A stretch of DNA of 64,000 bases, taken from positions 62,001-126,000 of the forward strand of contig JAPDOI010001443.1 of assembly GCA_029168955.1 (NCBI GenBank), given 5' to 3'. Of the stretch, positions 12,223 to 24,669 are shown piece after piece. The notes under the pieces were generated by a model. That model ran no database searches. It saw nothing but the letters and a program-made list of their open reading frames with translations, and was not told the origin of the DNA. This DNA is from Aplectana chamaeleonis. Lineage: Eukaryota; Nematoda; Chromadorea; Rhabditida; Cosmocercidae. Each line of letters begins with the position of its first letter. Positions within the stretch are counted from its first letter, which is position 1. Both the position numbers and the translations under genes were made by a program.

Positions 12223-12846
12223 GGCCCCGGTCATAGTTGGATGAGCCGACGTCTCCAGCCCGGTCGATACACACAGAATGCATTGGAAATGGGATGCAAA
12301 AATCACTCGGTATATCCCCCGGCACCCTCGCACCCCCAACACCCCCAACACCCACCCGGTCGATACGTATGAACAACATGGTGAGGTGAAGCAGAGAAAA
12401 TCACTCGGTGTATCCCCGCACCCCCAACACCCCCGCACCCCGGTCGATACGTATGTTTAAAATTATGGAGTGAAGTTGAGAAAATCACTCGGTGTATCCG
12501 ACGCGGTCGATATCCATGCCATCGTGGATGACGGCGGATGAGAAAATCACCGGGTGGGCGGGTCGATGATAAAACATTGCGTATCACAGGAAAGCTAACC
12601 TTACTGCTACCTCCGTTACTTCACCATACTCTCCTTCACTATTTCTCTGAACAGGTGCAATCCTGTTGGCCACGTAATCATCGTCATATCTAGTTGGATA
12701 CATCGAGTGATTTTCTCAACCTCACTCCATCATTTTAAACATACGTATCGACCGGGTGGGTGTTGGGGGGTGTTGGGGGGTGCGGGGGGGGTGTTGGGGG
12801 GGGCGGGGGGATACAGATGCAAATAGCACCAACTCTGACCGGGGCC
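12223..12846. mobile_element. Harbinger-like MITE, 624 bp, with C/G tracts
   Basis: The ends GGCCCCGGTCATAGTTGG and CCAACTCTGACCGGGGCC are inverted repeats (17 of 18). The right flank is TTA and the left flank TCA, consistent with a decayed 3-bp duplication. The inside holds an inner inverted repeat with CCCGGTCGATACGTATG and C-rich runs at 12300-12450, mirrored by G-rich runs at 12755-12810 that could form quadruplexes. The sister arm near 13900 lacks this element. Confidence 0.75.
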
Positions 12847-12849
12847 TTA

Positions 12850-13900
12850 GGGCGCGTTCAATCCTGAGCAAAAGCCTATCAGTAACAGTGTTTATTCCAT
12901 TAGTTCATTTTTACGGATGAGTAAACGTCGGATGGTTTATAGTAACATGTTTACGTGTTTTTGTCTTTATTGACCCTCAATTTTGAGGTTCCACAAAAAT
13001 TGAGCTACCAACTTCAAATTATGACAGGAGCTAGGTGCAATCATAACCAACTTTCTGGCCAAAAATGAGCTTTCTAGCTCAACGTTAAGTGTTCCAACAA
13101 GATCGTGTACGCCAACTAGAAAAAAAGGAGACCCTTTTTTTGACCAAAATCACTTGGTTTTGACAATTTTTCTCGAATCTCAGGTAACCATTCCGGACCA
13201 ATTTTTGAATAGTTATTCAGCCTCCTAAAGTGTATTAAATGCAAAAAGAACGGTCTTCCTACGTTTACTCTGGACCCTGATACTGAGATCAGAGGGTTGC
13301 GCGATGGCGAATCAAAGCCAAATCTGGTGAGCGCTTCGCGCTCACCACAATTGTGGTGCGCGCGAAGCGCGCACCAGGATTTGGCTTCGATCTCTTCGCC
13401 CGCACCACAATAACATTGGCTGAGAAAGCAGCTAGAGCTCTCCAAGGAGGCTGTGAGAAAACTTTCGAGCACTGAAATAACTCACTGCTCTATTTCTTTG
13501 CTTTTGACAATATTGTGAGGTTGGAAGAAGTAAAATAAAAACTGTTAGTTGAGCGAGCCATAACCATTTCTGAAATGAAAGCTCATTCGTCGAACACTTA
13601 TCGAGGGTTGAACTCCGAACCGAATTATCGAAGTCCTGGAGATCTGCGAGTTGCGGTGCCATCCACCCGGACATCGTTGAGCTAGAGAGCTCATTTTTCG
13701 ACCAGGAAGCTGGTTTTGTTTGCACCTAGCTCCTGTCAAATTTTGGAGATGGTAGCTCAATTTTTGCGGAACCTCAAAATTGAGGGTCAAGAAAGACAAA
13801 AACACGTAAACATGTTATTATAAACCATCCGACGTTTACTTATTCGTAAAAATCAACTAGTGAAATAAACACCGTTACTGATAGGCTTTTGCTCAGGATT
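12850..13900. repeat. Central hairpin of the composite inverted repeat
   Basis: 12850-13085 is the diverged reverse complement of about 13680-13900 (shared AAACATGTTTACGTGTTTTTG-like and GAGCTAGGTGCAA segments). The unpaired centre 13086-13680 holds no recognised gene. This is the core of a palindrome whose arms continue outward into the opposed 42-bp arrays. Confidence 0.8.
13325..13376. repeat. Pair of GAA/TTC-triloop hairpins
   Basis: TGGTGAGCGC-TTC-GCGCTCACCA (13325-13347) and TGGTGCGCGC-GAA-GCGCGCACCA (13354-13376) lie side by side. Each has a 10-bp perfect stem. Relatives are at 6864-6886 and 57524-57546, followed by the same GATTTGGCTT sequence. Confidence 0.75.
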
Positions 13901-15136
13901 TGACGGGGCAACGCTTCAATCAATACGGCGGGATCTCGGAAGTACTTTTTGGAACGCCGCACCGCGTGACTCAGAAGTGCGCCACAGAACGCCGTAGATA
14001 GTATACGGGACCCCAGCAGAAGTGCGAAAGACACCGTAGAACGTGTGCGGGACCCAAATGGGTGTGCGCAGAACGCCGTAGAAAGTGTACGGGACCTAAA
14101 TGGGTGTGCGCAGAACGCCGTAGGAAGTGTGCGGGACCCAAGTGGGAGTGCGCCGGACGCCGTAGAAAGTGTGCGGGACCCAAATGGTAGTGCGCCGGAC
14201 GCCGTAGAAAGTGTGCGGGACCCAAATGGTAGTGCGTCGGACGCCGTAGAAAGTGTGCGGGACCCAAATGGTAGTGCGTCGGACGCCGTAGAAAGTGTGT
14301 GGGACCCAAATGGGTGTGCGCAGAACGTCGTAGAAAGTGTGCGGGACCCAAGTGGGAGTGCGCCGGACGCCGTAGAAAGTGTGCGGGACCCAAATGGGTG
14401 TGCGCAGAACGCCGTAGAAGGTGTGTGGGACCCAAATGGGTGTGCGCAGAACGCCGTAGAAAGTGTGCGGGACCCAAGTGGGAGTGCGCCGGACGCCGTA
14501 GAAAGTGTGCGGGACCCAAATGAGAGTGCGCCGGACGCCGTAGAAAGTGTGCGGGACCCAAATGAGAGTGCGCCGGACGCCGTAGAAAGTGTGCGGGACC
14601 CAAATGGGTGTGCACAAAACGCTCTAGAAAGTGTGTGGAACCCAAATGAGAGTGCGCCAGACGCCGTAGAAAGTGTGCGGGACCCAATGAGAGTGCGCCG
14701 GACGCCGAAGAAAGTGTGCGGGACCCAAATGAGAGTGCACCGGACGCCCTAGAAGGTGTGCGCGACCCTAGTGGGAGTACGCCGGACGCCGTAAAAAGTG
14801 TGCGGGACCCAAATGGGTGTGCGCAGAACGCCCTAGAAAGTGTGTGGGACCCAAATGAGAGTGCGCCGGACGCCGCAGAAAGTGCGCGGGACCCAAATGG
14901 GTGTGCGCAAAACGCCCTAGAAAGTGTGTGGAACCCAAATGAGAGTGCGCCGGACGCCGTAGAAAGTGTGCGGGACCCACGTGGGAGTGCGCCGGACGCC
15001 GTAGAAAGTGAGCGGGACCCAAATGAGAGAGCGTCGGACGCCGTAGAAAGTGTGCGGTGACAAAGTGAAAGTGCGCAAGACGCCGTAGAAAGTGAGCGGG
15101 ACCCAAATGAGAGAGCGTCGGACGCCGTAGAAAGTG

Positions 15137-15319
15137 TATGCATTCATTCACACACCGTTCTCTTCGAGAAGCCGCCGGGAAGTGGCTGAGGATGTCGAAA
15201 TTGTGCAAACACGTTTGTTGGCTGTTACGATGTGCTCATATCCAAGCTGACACTCAGAAAATTTTTGAAGGAGGGTTACGGTAGCCCTGCGGGAAAATGA
15301 TCGGCGTGAGCGTGCTTGT
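15137..15319 (+). mobile_element. Truncated 305-bp-family MITE, higher-order copy 1
   Basis: 183 bp from TATGCATTCATTCACACACC to the normal right end GAGCGTGCTTGT. The left terminal repeat and TATA box are absent. It is embedded in the 42-bp array. Confidence 0.85.
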
Positions 15320-15859
15320 GACCCAATTGGGTGTGCACAAAACGCTCTAGAAAGTGTGTGGAACCCAAATGAGAGTGCGCCAGACGCCGTAGAAAGTGTG
15401 CGGGACCCAATGAGAGTGCGCCGGACGCCGAAGAAAGTGTGCGGGACCCAAATGAGAGTGCGCCGGACGCCCTAGAAGGTGTGCGCGACCCTAGTGGGAG
15501 TGCGCCGGACGCCGTAGAAAGTGTGCGGGACCCAAATGGGTGTGCGCAGAACGCCCTAGAAAGTGTGTGGGACCCAAATGAGAGTGCGCCGGACGCCGCA
15601 GAAAGTGCGCGGGACCCAAATGGGTGTGCGCAAAACGCCCTAGAAAGTGTGTGGAACCCAAATGAGAGTGCGCCGGACGCCGTAGAAAGTGTGCGGGACC
15701 CACGTGGGAGTGCGCCGGACGCCGTATAAAGTGTGCGGGACCCAAATGAGAGTGCGCCGGACGCCGTAGAAAGTGTGCGGTGACAAAGTGAAAGTGCGCA
15801 AGACGCCGTAGAAAGTGAGCGGGACCCAAATGAGAGAGCGTCGGACGCCGTAGAAAGTG

Positions 15860-16042
15860 TATGCATTCATTCACACACCGTTCTCTTCGAGAAGCCGCCG
15901 GGAAGTGGCTGAGGATGTCGAAATTGTGCAAACACGTTTGTTGGCTGTTACGATGTGCTCATATCCAAGCTGGCACTCAGAAAATTTTTGAAGGAGGGTT
16001 ACGGTAGCCCTGCGGGAAAATGATCGGCGTGAGCGTGCTTGT
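15860..16042 (+). mobile_element. Truncated MITE, higher-order copy 2
   Basis: Same 183-bp segment with the same truncation point as copy 1, which shows that copies arose by array amplification and not by separate insertions. Confidence 0.85.
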
Positions 16043-16824
16043 GACCCAAATGGGTGTACGCAGAACGCCGTAGAAAGTGTGTGGGACCCAAATGAGAGTG
16101 CGCTGGACACCGTAGAAAGTGCCGGACTCAAATGGGTGTGCGCAGAACGCCGTAGAAAGTGTGCAGGACATCAGTGGGAGTGTGCAAGATGTAACAGAAT
16201 GTGCGCAGGACTTTAGTGGGGATGCGCCGTAGAAAGTGTGCGGGACCCAAGTGGGAGTGCGCCGGACGCCGTAGAAAGTGTGCGGGACCCAATGGATGTG
16301 CGCAGAACGCCCTAGAAAGTGTGTGGGACCCAAATGAGAGTGCGCCGGACGCCGCAGAAAGTGTGCGGGACCCAAATGGGTGTGCACAAAACGCTCTAGA
16401 AAGTGTGTGGAACCCAAATGAGAGTGCGCCGGACTCCGTAGAAAGTGTGCGGGACCCAATGAGAGTGCGCCGGACGCCGTAGGTAGTGTGCGCGACCCTA
16501 GTGGGAGTGCGCCGGACGCCGTAGAAAGTGTGCGGGACCCAAATGGGTGTGCGCAAAACGCCCTAGAAAGGGTGTGGAACCCAAATGAGAGTGCGCCGGA
16601 CGCCGTAGAAAGTGTGCGGAACCCAAATGAGAGTGCGCCGGACGCCGTAGAAAGTGTGCGGGACCCACGTGGGAGTGCGCCGGACGCCGTATAAAGTGTG
16701 CGGGACCCAAATGAGAGGGCGCCGGACGCCGTAGAAAGTGTGCGGTGACAAAGTGAAAGTGCGCAAGACGCCGTAGGAAGTGAGCGGGACCCAAATGAGA
16801 GAGCGTCGGACGCCGTAGAAAGTG

Positions 16825-17007
16825 TATGCATTCATTCACACACCGTTCTCTTCGAGAAGCCGCCGGGAAGTGGCTGAGGATGTCGAAATTGTGCAAACAC
16901 GTTTGTTGGCTGTTACGATGTGCTCATATCCAAGCTGACACTCAGAAAATTTTTGAAGGAGGGTTACGGTAGCCCTGCGGGAAAATGATCGGCGTGAGCG
17001 TGCTTGT
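16825..17007 (+). mobile_element. Truncated MITE, higher-order copy 3
   Basis: Same 183-bp segment and truncation point as copies 1 and 2. Confidence 0.85.
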
Positions 17008-17874
17008 GACCCAAATGGGTGTACGCAGAACGCCGTAGAAAGTGTGTGGGACCCAAATGAGAGTGCGCTGGACACCGTAGAAAGTGCCGGACTCAAATGG
17101 GTGTGCGCAGAACGCCGTAGAAAGTGTGCAGGACATCAGTGGGAGTGTGCAAGATGTAACAGAATGTGCGCAGGACTTTAGTGGGGATGCGCCGTAGAAA
17201 GTGTGCGGGACCCAAGTGGGAGTGCGCCGGACGCCGTAGAAAGTGTGCGGGACCCAAATGGATGTGCGCAGAACGCCCTAGAAAGTGTGTGGGACCCAAA
17301 TGAGAGTGCGCCGGACGCCGTAGAAAGTGTGCGGGACCCAAATGGGTGTGCACAAAACGCTCTAGAAAGTGTGTGGAACCCAAATGAGAGTGCGCCGGAC
17401 GCCGTAGAAAGTGTGCGGGACCCAATGAGAGTGCGCCGGACGCCGTAGGTAGTGTGCGCGACCCTAGTGGGAGTGCGCCGGACGCCGTAGAAAGTGTGCG
17501 GGACCCAAATGGGTGTGCGCAGAACGCCCTAGAAAGTGTGTGTGACCCAAATGAGAGTGCGCCGGACGCCGCAGAAAGTGCGCGGGACCCAAATGGGTGT
17601 GCGCAAAACGCCCTAGAAAGTGTGTGGAACCCAAATGAGAGTGCGCCGGACGCCGTAGAAAGTGTGCGGAACCCAAATGAGAGTGCGCCGGACGCCGTAG
17701 AAAGTGTGCGGGACCCACGTGGGAGTGCGCCGGACGCCGTATAAAGTGTGCGGGACCCAAATGAGAGTGCGCCGGACGCCGTAGAAAGTGTGCGGTGACA
17801 AAGTGAAAGTGCGCAAGACGCCGTAGAAAGTGAGCGGGACCCAAATGAGAGAGCGTCGGACGCCGTAGAAAGTG

Positions 17875-17995
17875 TATGCATTCATTCACACACCGTTCTC
17901 TTCGAGAAGCCGCCGGGAAGTGGCTGAGGAGGTCGAAATTGTGCAGACACGTTTGTTGGCTATTACGATGTGCTCATATCCAAGCTGACACTCAG
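17875..17995 (+). mobile_element. Truncated MITE, copy 4, left part (continues at 35985)
   Basis: 121 bp matching copies 1-3 up to CACTCAG. The remaining 62 bp are at 35985-36046. 121 + 62 = 183, the exact length of the other copies, so a 17,986-bp insertion plus a 3-bp duplication separates the two parts. Confidence 0.9.
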
Positions 17996-19646
17996 GGGTG
18001 GTAGTAAACTTCCCAAACTTCGACGTTACCCAACACTGATAACATCGATGTTAACTACGAGGTTACTAAATTTGGCTAAAATCGTAGTATCGATGTTCAA
18101 GGTCCATTTAAGCCATGGTAAAAATCTTTAAGATAAACATCGATGTTATCACACTCTAACTACTTAGGTTGCCCCCCTCGAAACCCTCAACAGCGAACAT
18201 TAATATTCGCCAATTAATCGGCGCACTCGACAGGCCAACGGTGAGACACTACGCCTGCAGTGGAGTGCGCCAGACGGACATGGCGGATTAGCGTAAAAAG
18301 TCCTCTCGAGGACTTTTTATTCTAACCCACCAACTGCGAGTTCCCCATCTCTCTCTCGGAAACCGTGGAATGCGTCAGCGTGTTTCGAAGACGCGTCAGT
18401 GCCCGACACGCTGGCGAGAATTCGATATCCCACGTGCGATGCGGCAATACATCAATATCGACTGCGCGCCGTGTTTTTCATGCTGCCTTCGCCACTACAC
18501 GTGTTCTAATTGTCAAAATTACTTATATACTTGAAAGCACTAGAAGTCTATCCAAGCATCTCTCCCTCTCTTTATTTCCGAAATCCGTGGAATTCTCCGA
18601 ATGTGTTTGAAACAATCCTGCTATGAATTGCATATTTCTAGGATAGTGTAGGTAATCCAGTGTTTTCTGGAGCCCTATTTCCTCGTTTTCGGGAAGAAGA
18701 GTACTCATCAGTTCCTTGTCCTGTATTATTATTGATTATCGACTGTATAGCGGTTTCATGTCTCGTCGATATTTCGATAGTATTCATTATGTACGTGTAA
18801 TAGTAAATTTCATTTTTCAGCACAGTCGGTGCCCTTTGGCAAAGGAGCTGCTGTTCGCTGTGGATTCGGGTACGAGTACGGAGAATGGTATTTGATTTCC
18901 TACTTTTTGCGTTTTTTTTTTCAATTTTTGTCATTTCCTGTTGTTTTTGGGCTCAATCTGTCCTGACGTTTCTCATGGGAATCCAGCGTCAGCGAAATTG
19001 CGCGTGGTGCAGTCGCACACAATCACGAACCTTTACGCGCATTTACATAAATTGCTCCAACCCTGGGAGTTCTAGTCTCTCCTGCAATAGTACTATTACT
19101 ATACTATTATTCTCCAGTAGGAAACCTATTATTCTTCTGTAGGAGACCGAACCTCGTACGGTAGGTTGGAGGGAATTTCAAATAATGTTTGGAGGAATCT
19201 AGCCAAAATCGCCTAGTTTTTGTTTTGTGAAATATCGAAGCATGATTTTCACACTTTCCCGTTCACAATTGTGTCGACGGCGAAAATCGAGGCTGGGATG
19301 AAACCCTACCAGCCCGATGGGGTGCGGGAAGGATGGTACGCCGCGCGCGGCGAGGACACGCGACGCGTGTTGCGTAGCGGCATACCACCGTTGATTCATC
19401 TACTGGAGGAGAAATGCCGGACAGCACCAATTGCCAGCATAGCCGTCAAATAATGCGTTGTGGTGCGTGGTATGCACTTGCACACGCCGCTCACAGCTAC
19501 GCCTATATTGTAATTCACGACCCCCTGACTCAACTCAAGACTAACTGATCGCAATTCATTAATGAGAATGAAAATTTTAATAGCATTGAGGATTTCGGCT
19601 GTTATCCGTGAATTTCGAGGTCGAAACTCTCTAAAAATCATTTCTA
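17996..19646. other. Left portion of the 18-kb unit, no gene recognised
   Basis: Contains three AACATCGATGTT-type palindromes at about 18040-18150. A perfect-stem hairpin AAAAAGTCCTC/GAGGACTTTTT lies at 18295-18318. At 19310-19380 there is a CGCGACGCG-rich patch resembling 23720-23830. Short frames only. Confidence 0.5.
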
Positions 19647-22600
19647 ACCCTATTTGGACGGTGCTTAGGGGAGGAAATCCCCTGCGTGGGACTAAATCTG
19701 TCGTGTATCGGGTACTTCGGGGGTGGAAATCAGTTCGAACACTATTTGGACGGTGCAGCCTGCGGCTGCACCGTCGCTTAGGGGAGGAAATCCCCTGCGT
19801 GGAGGCTAAATCTGTCGTGTATCGGGTACTTCGGGGGTGGAAATCAGTTTGAACCCTATTTGGACGGTGCAGCCTGCGGCTGCACCGTCGCTTAGGGGAG
19901 GAAATCCCCTGCGTGGAGGCTAAATCTGTCGTGTATCGGGTATTTCGGGGGTGGAAATCAATTTGAACCCTATTTGGACGTTGCAGCCTGCGGCTGCACC
20001 GTCGCTTAGGGGAGGAAATCCCCTGCGTGGAGGCTAAATCTGTCGTGTATCGGGTACTTCGGGGGTGAAAATCAGTTTGAACCCTATTTGGACGGTGCAG
20101 CCTGCGGCTGCACCGTCGCTTAGGGAAGGAAATCCCCTGCGTGGAGGCTAAATCTGTCGTGCATCGGGTATTTCGTGGGTGGAAATCAGTTTGAACCCTA
20201 TTTGGACGGTGCAGCCTGCGGCTGCACCGTCGCTTAGGGGAGGAAATCCCCTGCGTGGAGGCTAAATATGTCGTGTATCGGGTACTTCGGGGGTGGAAAT
20301 CAGTTTGAACCCTATTTGGACGGTGCAGCCTGCGGCTGCACCGTCGCTTAGGGGAGGAAATTCCCTGCGTGGAGGCTAAATATGTCGTGTATCGGGTACT
20401 TCGGGGGTGGAAATCAGTTTGAACCCTATTTGGACGGTGCAGCCTGCGGCTGCACCGTCGCTTAGGGGAGGAAATCCCCTGCGTGGAGGCTAAATCTGTC
20501 GTGTATCGGGTATTTCGTGGGTGGAAATCAGTTTGAACCCTATTTGAGCGGTGCAGCCTGCGGCTGCACCGTCGCTTAGGGGAGGAAATCCCCTGCGTGG
20601 AGGCTAAATCTGTCGTGTATCGGGTATTTCGTGGGTGGAAATCAGTTTGAACCCTATTTGAGCGGTGCAGCCTGCGGCTGCACCGTCGCTTAGGGGAGGA
20701 AATCCCCTGCGTGGAGGCTAAATCTGTCGTGTATCGGGGACTTCGGGGGGTGAAAATCAGGTTGAACCCTAGTTGGACGGTGCAGCCTGCGGCTGCACCG
20801 TCGCTTAGGGAAGGAAATCCCCAGCGTGGAGGCTAAATCTGTCGTGTATCGGGTATTTCGGGGTGGAAATCAGTTTAAACCCAATTCGGGCGGTGCAGCC
20901 TGCGGCTGCACCGTCGCTTAGGGGAGGAAATCCCCTGCGTGGAGGCTAAATATGTCGTGTATCGGGCACTTCGAGGGTGGAAATCAGTTTAAACCCTATT
21001 TGGACGGTGCAGCCTGCGGCTGCACCGTCGGTTAGGAGGAAATTCCCTGCGTGGAGGCTAAATATGTCGTGTATCGGGTACTTCGGGGTGGAAATCAGTT
21101 TGAACCCTATTTGGACGGTGCAGCCCGCGTCTGCACCGTCGCTTAGGGGAGGAAATCCCTGCGTGGAGGGTAAATCTGTCGTGTATCGGGTACTTCGGGG
21201 GTGGAAATCAGTTTGAACCCTATTTGGACGGTGCAGCCCGCGGCTGCACCGTCGCTTAGGAGGAAATCCCTGCCCCGAGGCTAAATATGTCGTGTATCGG
21301 GTACTTCGGGGTGGAAATCAGTTTGAACCCTATTTGGACGGTGCAGCCTGCGGCTGCACCGTCGCTTAGGGGAGGAAATCCCCTGCGTGGAGGCTAAATA
21401 TGTCGTGTATCGGGTACTTCGGGGTGGAAATCAGTTTGAACCCTATTTGGACGGTGCAGCCTGCGGCTGCACCGTCGCTTAGGAGGAAATTCCCTGCGTG
21501 GAGGCTACATATGTCGTGTATCGGGTACTTCGGGGGTGGAAATCAGTTTGAACCCTATTTGGACGGTGCAGCCTGCGGCTGCACCGTCGCTTAGGGGAGG
21601 AAATCCCCTGCGTGGAGGCTAAATATGTCGTGTATCGATTACTTCGGGGGTGGAAATCAGTTTGAACCCTATTTGGACGGGGCAGCCTGCGGCTGCCCCG
21701 TCGCTTAGGGGAGGAAATCCCCTGCGTGGAGGCTAAATCTGTCGTGTATCGGGTATTTCGTGGGTGGAAATCAGTTTGAACCCTATTTGAGCGGTGCAGC
21801 CTGCGGCTGCACCGTCGCTTAGGGGAGGAAATTCCCTGCGTGAAGGCTAAATCTGTCGTGTATCGGGTATTTCGGGGGTGGAAATCAGTTTGAACCCTAT
21901 TTGGACGGTGCAGCCTGCGGCTGCACCGTCGCTTAGGAGGAAATCCCCTGCCCCGAGGCTAAATATGTCGTGTGTCGGGTACTTCGGGGATGGAAACCAG
22001 TTTGAACCCTATTTGGACGGTGCAGCCTGCGCCTGCACCGTCGCTTAGGGGAGGAAATTCCCTGCGTGGAGGCTAAATATGTCGTGTATCGGGTACTTCG
22101 GGGGTGGAAATCAGTTTGAACCCTATTTGGACGGTGCAGCCTGCGGCTGCACCATCGCTTAGAGAGGAAATCCCCTGCGTGGAGGCTAAATCTGTCGTGT
22201 ATCGGGTATTTCGGGGTGGAAATCAGTTTGAACACTATTTGGACGGTGCAGCCTGCGGCTGCATCAAATCGCTTAGGGGAGGAAATTCTGCGTGGAGGCT
22301 AAATATGTCGCGTATCGGGTACTTCGGGGTGGAAATCAGTTTGAACCCTATTTGGACGGTGCAGCCTGCGGCTGCACCGTCGCTTAGGAGGAAATCCCCT
22401 GCGTGGAAGCTAAATCTGTCGTGTATCGGGTACTTCGGGGGTGGAAATCAGTTTGAACCTATTTGGACGGTGCAGCCTGCGGCTGCACCGTCGCTTAGGG
22501 AGGAAATCCCCTGCGTGGAGGCTAAATCTGTCGTGTATCCGGGTATTTCGTGGGTGAAATGAGTTTGAACTCCTATTTGGACGGTGCAGCCTGCGGCTGC

Positions 22601-23010
22601 ACCGTCGCTTAGGGAGGAAATCCCCTGCGTGGAGGCTAAATCTGTCGTGTATCGGGTATTTCGTGGGTGGAAATGAGTTTGAACCTATTTGGACGGTGCA
22701 AGCCTGCGGCTGCACCGTCGCTTAGAGAGGAAATCCCCTGCGTGGAGGCTAAATCTGTCGTGTATCGGGTACTTCGGGGTGGAAATCAGTTTGAACCCTA
22801 TTTGGACGGTGCAGCCTGCATACTGCACCGTCGCTTAGGAGAGGAAATCCCCTGCGTGGAGGCTAAATCTGTCGTGTATCGGGTACTTCGGGGTGGAAAT
22901 CAGTTTGAACCCTATTTGGACGGTGCAGCCTGCGGCTGCACCGTCGCTTAGGGAGGAAATTCCTGCGTGGAGGCTAAATCTGTCGTGTATCGGGTATTCC
23001 GGGGGTAAAA
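19647..23010. repeat. 114-bp hairpin satellite, about 29 units
   Basis: Each unit carries GACGGTGCAGCC-TGC-GGCTGCACCGTC, a 12-bp perfect stem with a 3-base loop, followed by a weaker AGGGGA...TCCCCT stem and then CTAAAT(C/A)TGTCGTGTATCGGG. Units differ by point changes and 1-3 base indels, which increase toward the right end. One unit (about 21676-21703) has paired changes T to G and A to C that keep the stem. No protein is suggested. Confidence 0.95.
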
Positions 23011-24669
23011 ATCCGTTCTACTCTATTTGCTTCAACGGAGGGAGATCCCTGGGTGACGGCCTATTCTTCAAGCCAAAACTACGAAAGCTGTTACAAGGCA
23101 TAAGCCATTCATTACTAGTTTCTGCTTCTTCCTTTTTTTCACGTTTCATATATTTTAGAATTCTCTCTTAGTTCCTATGTTGATCATTCTCTCACATCCT
23201 CCTTTAGTAGTGTATCAAATGCACATCTACCTCACAAATAGCGTTTCCGCTATGAATTCGTGGTTTTGCATTTTCTATAGAATCTACGCCTGACGTCCGA
23301 AAAAATAATAACTTAGGCGTAACATCTGCAGTGTGTTGTGCAGTCACACCACCAAACACTGCATTTTACGCCTGTGTTGGCAATCGGTGCCGTCCGGCAT
23401 TTCGCGTTTTCAGATTCATCGTTGTATCGCGGAGTCAACAAAAATAATGGGACTGCATTCCAGATTAGTAACCGTCTTTGGATGCTAGGGCATTCCATCT
23501 TCTTGTATATAACCCAGAAATATAGAATTCTTGGTTATCTCCTCTACAACTAACCATGTTCACGGAAGTTAGGGGGCAAAAGAAGTCATTCTCCAGTTAC
23601 CCATAGATCTTGGTTATTTAGGCACCTCATTTCTGTTAACATCTAGCTCCCATCCTATCATTTGAGTGGTAGGCTAGTTTCCAAACATCTCGTTGGAGGG
23701 AAATGACCCAATCAACGCTTGGTGGTACGCCGCGACGCGACACGCAACGCATACTTCCCGCCGCGCGCGGCGTACCATCTGGCCGCCGCCCAGCCCGATG
23801 CGCACGCGTATCGTACACCGCGCGGTTTCAATCGTTCAACGTGCGCGTTCCAATTTAACTACCGGGGCTATTTTGTGTTAGTCGAAACGGTATAACTAAG
23901 ATAGGGCTTCGCGTTTCCAAAAGGAAACTATTCTCTGCATGACACCTCGATGAACTTAGGTTGAGTGATGAAAAATTCAGCGTATTCAGGAAAATTAGCT
24001 GTTCTAGCACATTTATAGAAATGCGCGTAAAGGCTCGTGTATTGTGTGCGGCTACACCTCGCACAATTTATTTGACGCCGGACTTCCATCAGAGCTCCCG
24101 CACTGGCAGCGGAATCCTACGGGAGAAAACGACGATCGCGGTCTCCCACAGGAGCTGTTTTGTCCTGTAGGAGACCGAACTAAAGCGAAGCGGTCTCCTA
24201 CAGGATACGCTGCCGCATCGCTTCCATTGGGTCTCCAACAGGACAAAACAACTCCGGCAGATCACCTGAAACGCGCACGTTGAACGATTGATCGAACCCG
24301 CGCGGTGTACGCTACGCTTGCGCAACGGATGGGGAGCCGATTCGCCCATTCAGGTCCTCACAGCGGCCCCCTTCATTGATTGATTGGGGTGCTTTGGAGC
24401 CAGTGTTCCTCATTTCTTGGGAAATGGGGGAGAATGCTATTGGGGCTTCATCCCCGATAGTAAATTGTGCCCTCAGAAAACCACCGCATTCAATGCGTGT
24501 CGAATATGCATTCAACTCGGGTGACCACACCCATCAAAATTCTCTATCACAGGGGCACGTTCTCCAAACAGCAGCACTTGCTGCAAAATTTCATAGCTGG
24601 AGCAGGTGCCATAAAATTCAATCGCAGGAGTAAGTGCTGCAAGGTAGTCCAGCGTTATCACACGCGCAC
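23011..24669. other. Unique-looking spacer with a CTCCTACAGGAG motif cluster
   Basis: No gene recognised. At 24118-24245 GTAGGAGACCG...CGGTCTCCTAC forms an 11-bp stem, with further TCCTACAGGA copies. More CTCCTACAGGAG copies lie at 25160-25230 and one half-motif at about 19137. Dispersed palindromic element of unknown type. Confidence 0.45.

Larger units (their letters stand above)
13985..17880 (-). repeat. 42-bp minisatellite array in opposite orientation with higher-order units
   Basis: Reverse-complement relatives of the 10069-12140 unit (GTGTGCGGGACCCAAATGGG, then TGTGCGCAGAACGCCGTAGAAA). From 15137 on, blocks of the array alternate with 183-bp truncated MITE copies, giving higher-order repeats of about 723, 965 and 1050 bp. 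Open frames up to 390 codons are a consequence of the stop-free 42-bp unit. Confidence 0.93.

Noticed and set aside
19647..23010. CRISPR-like array
   Set aside because: Whole 114-bp units are repeated, there are no unique spacers, and the genome is eukaryotic.
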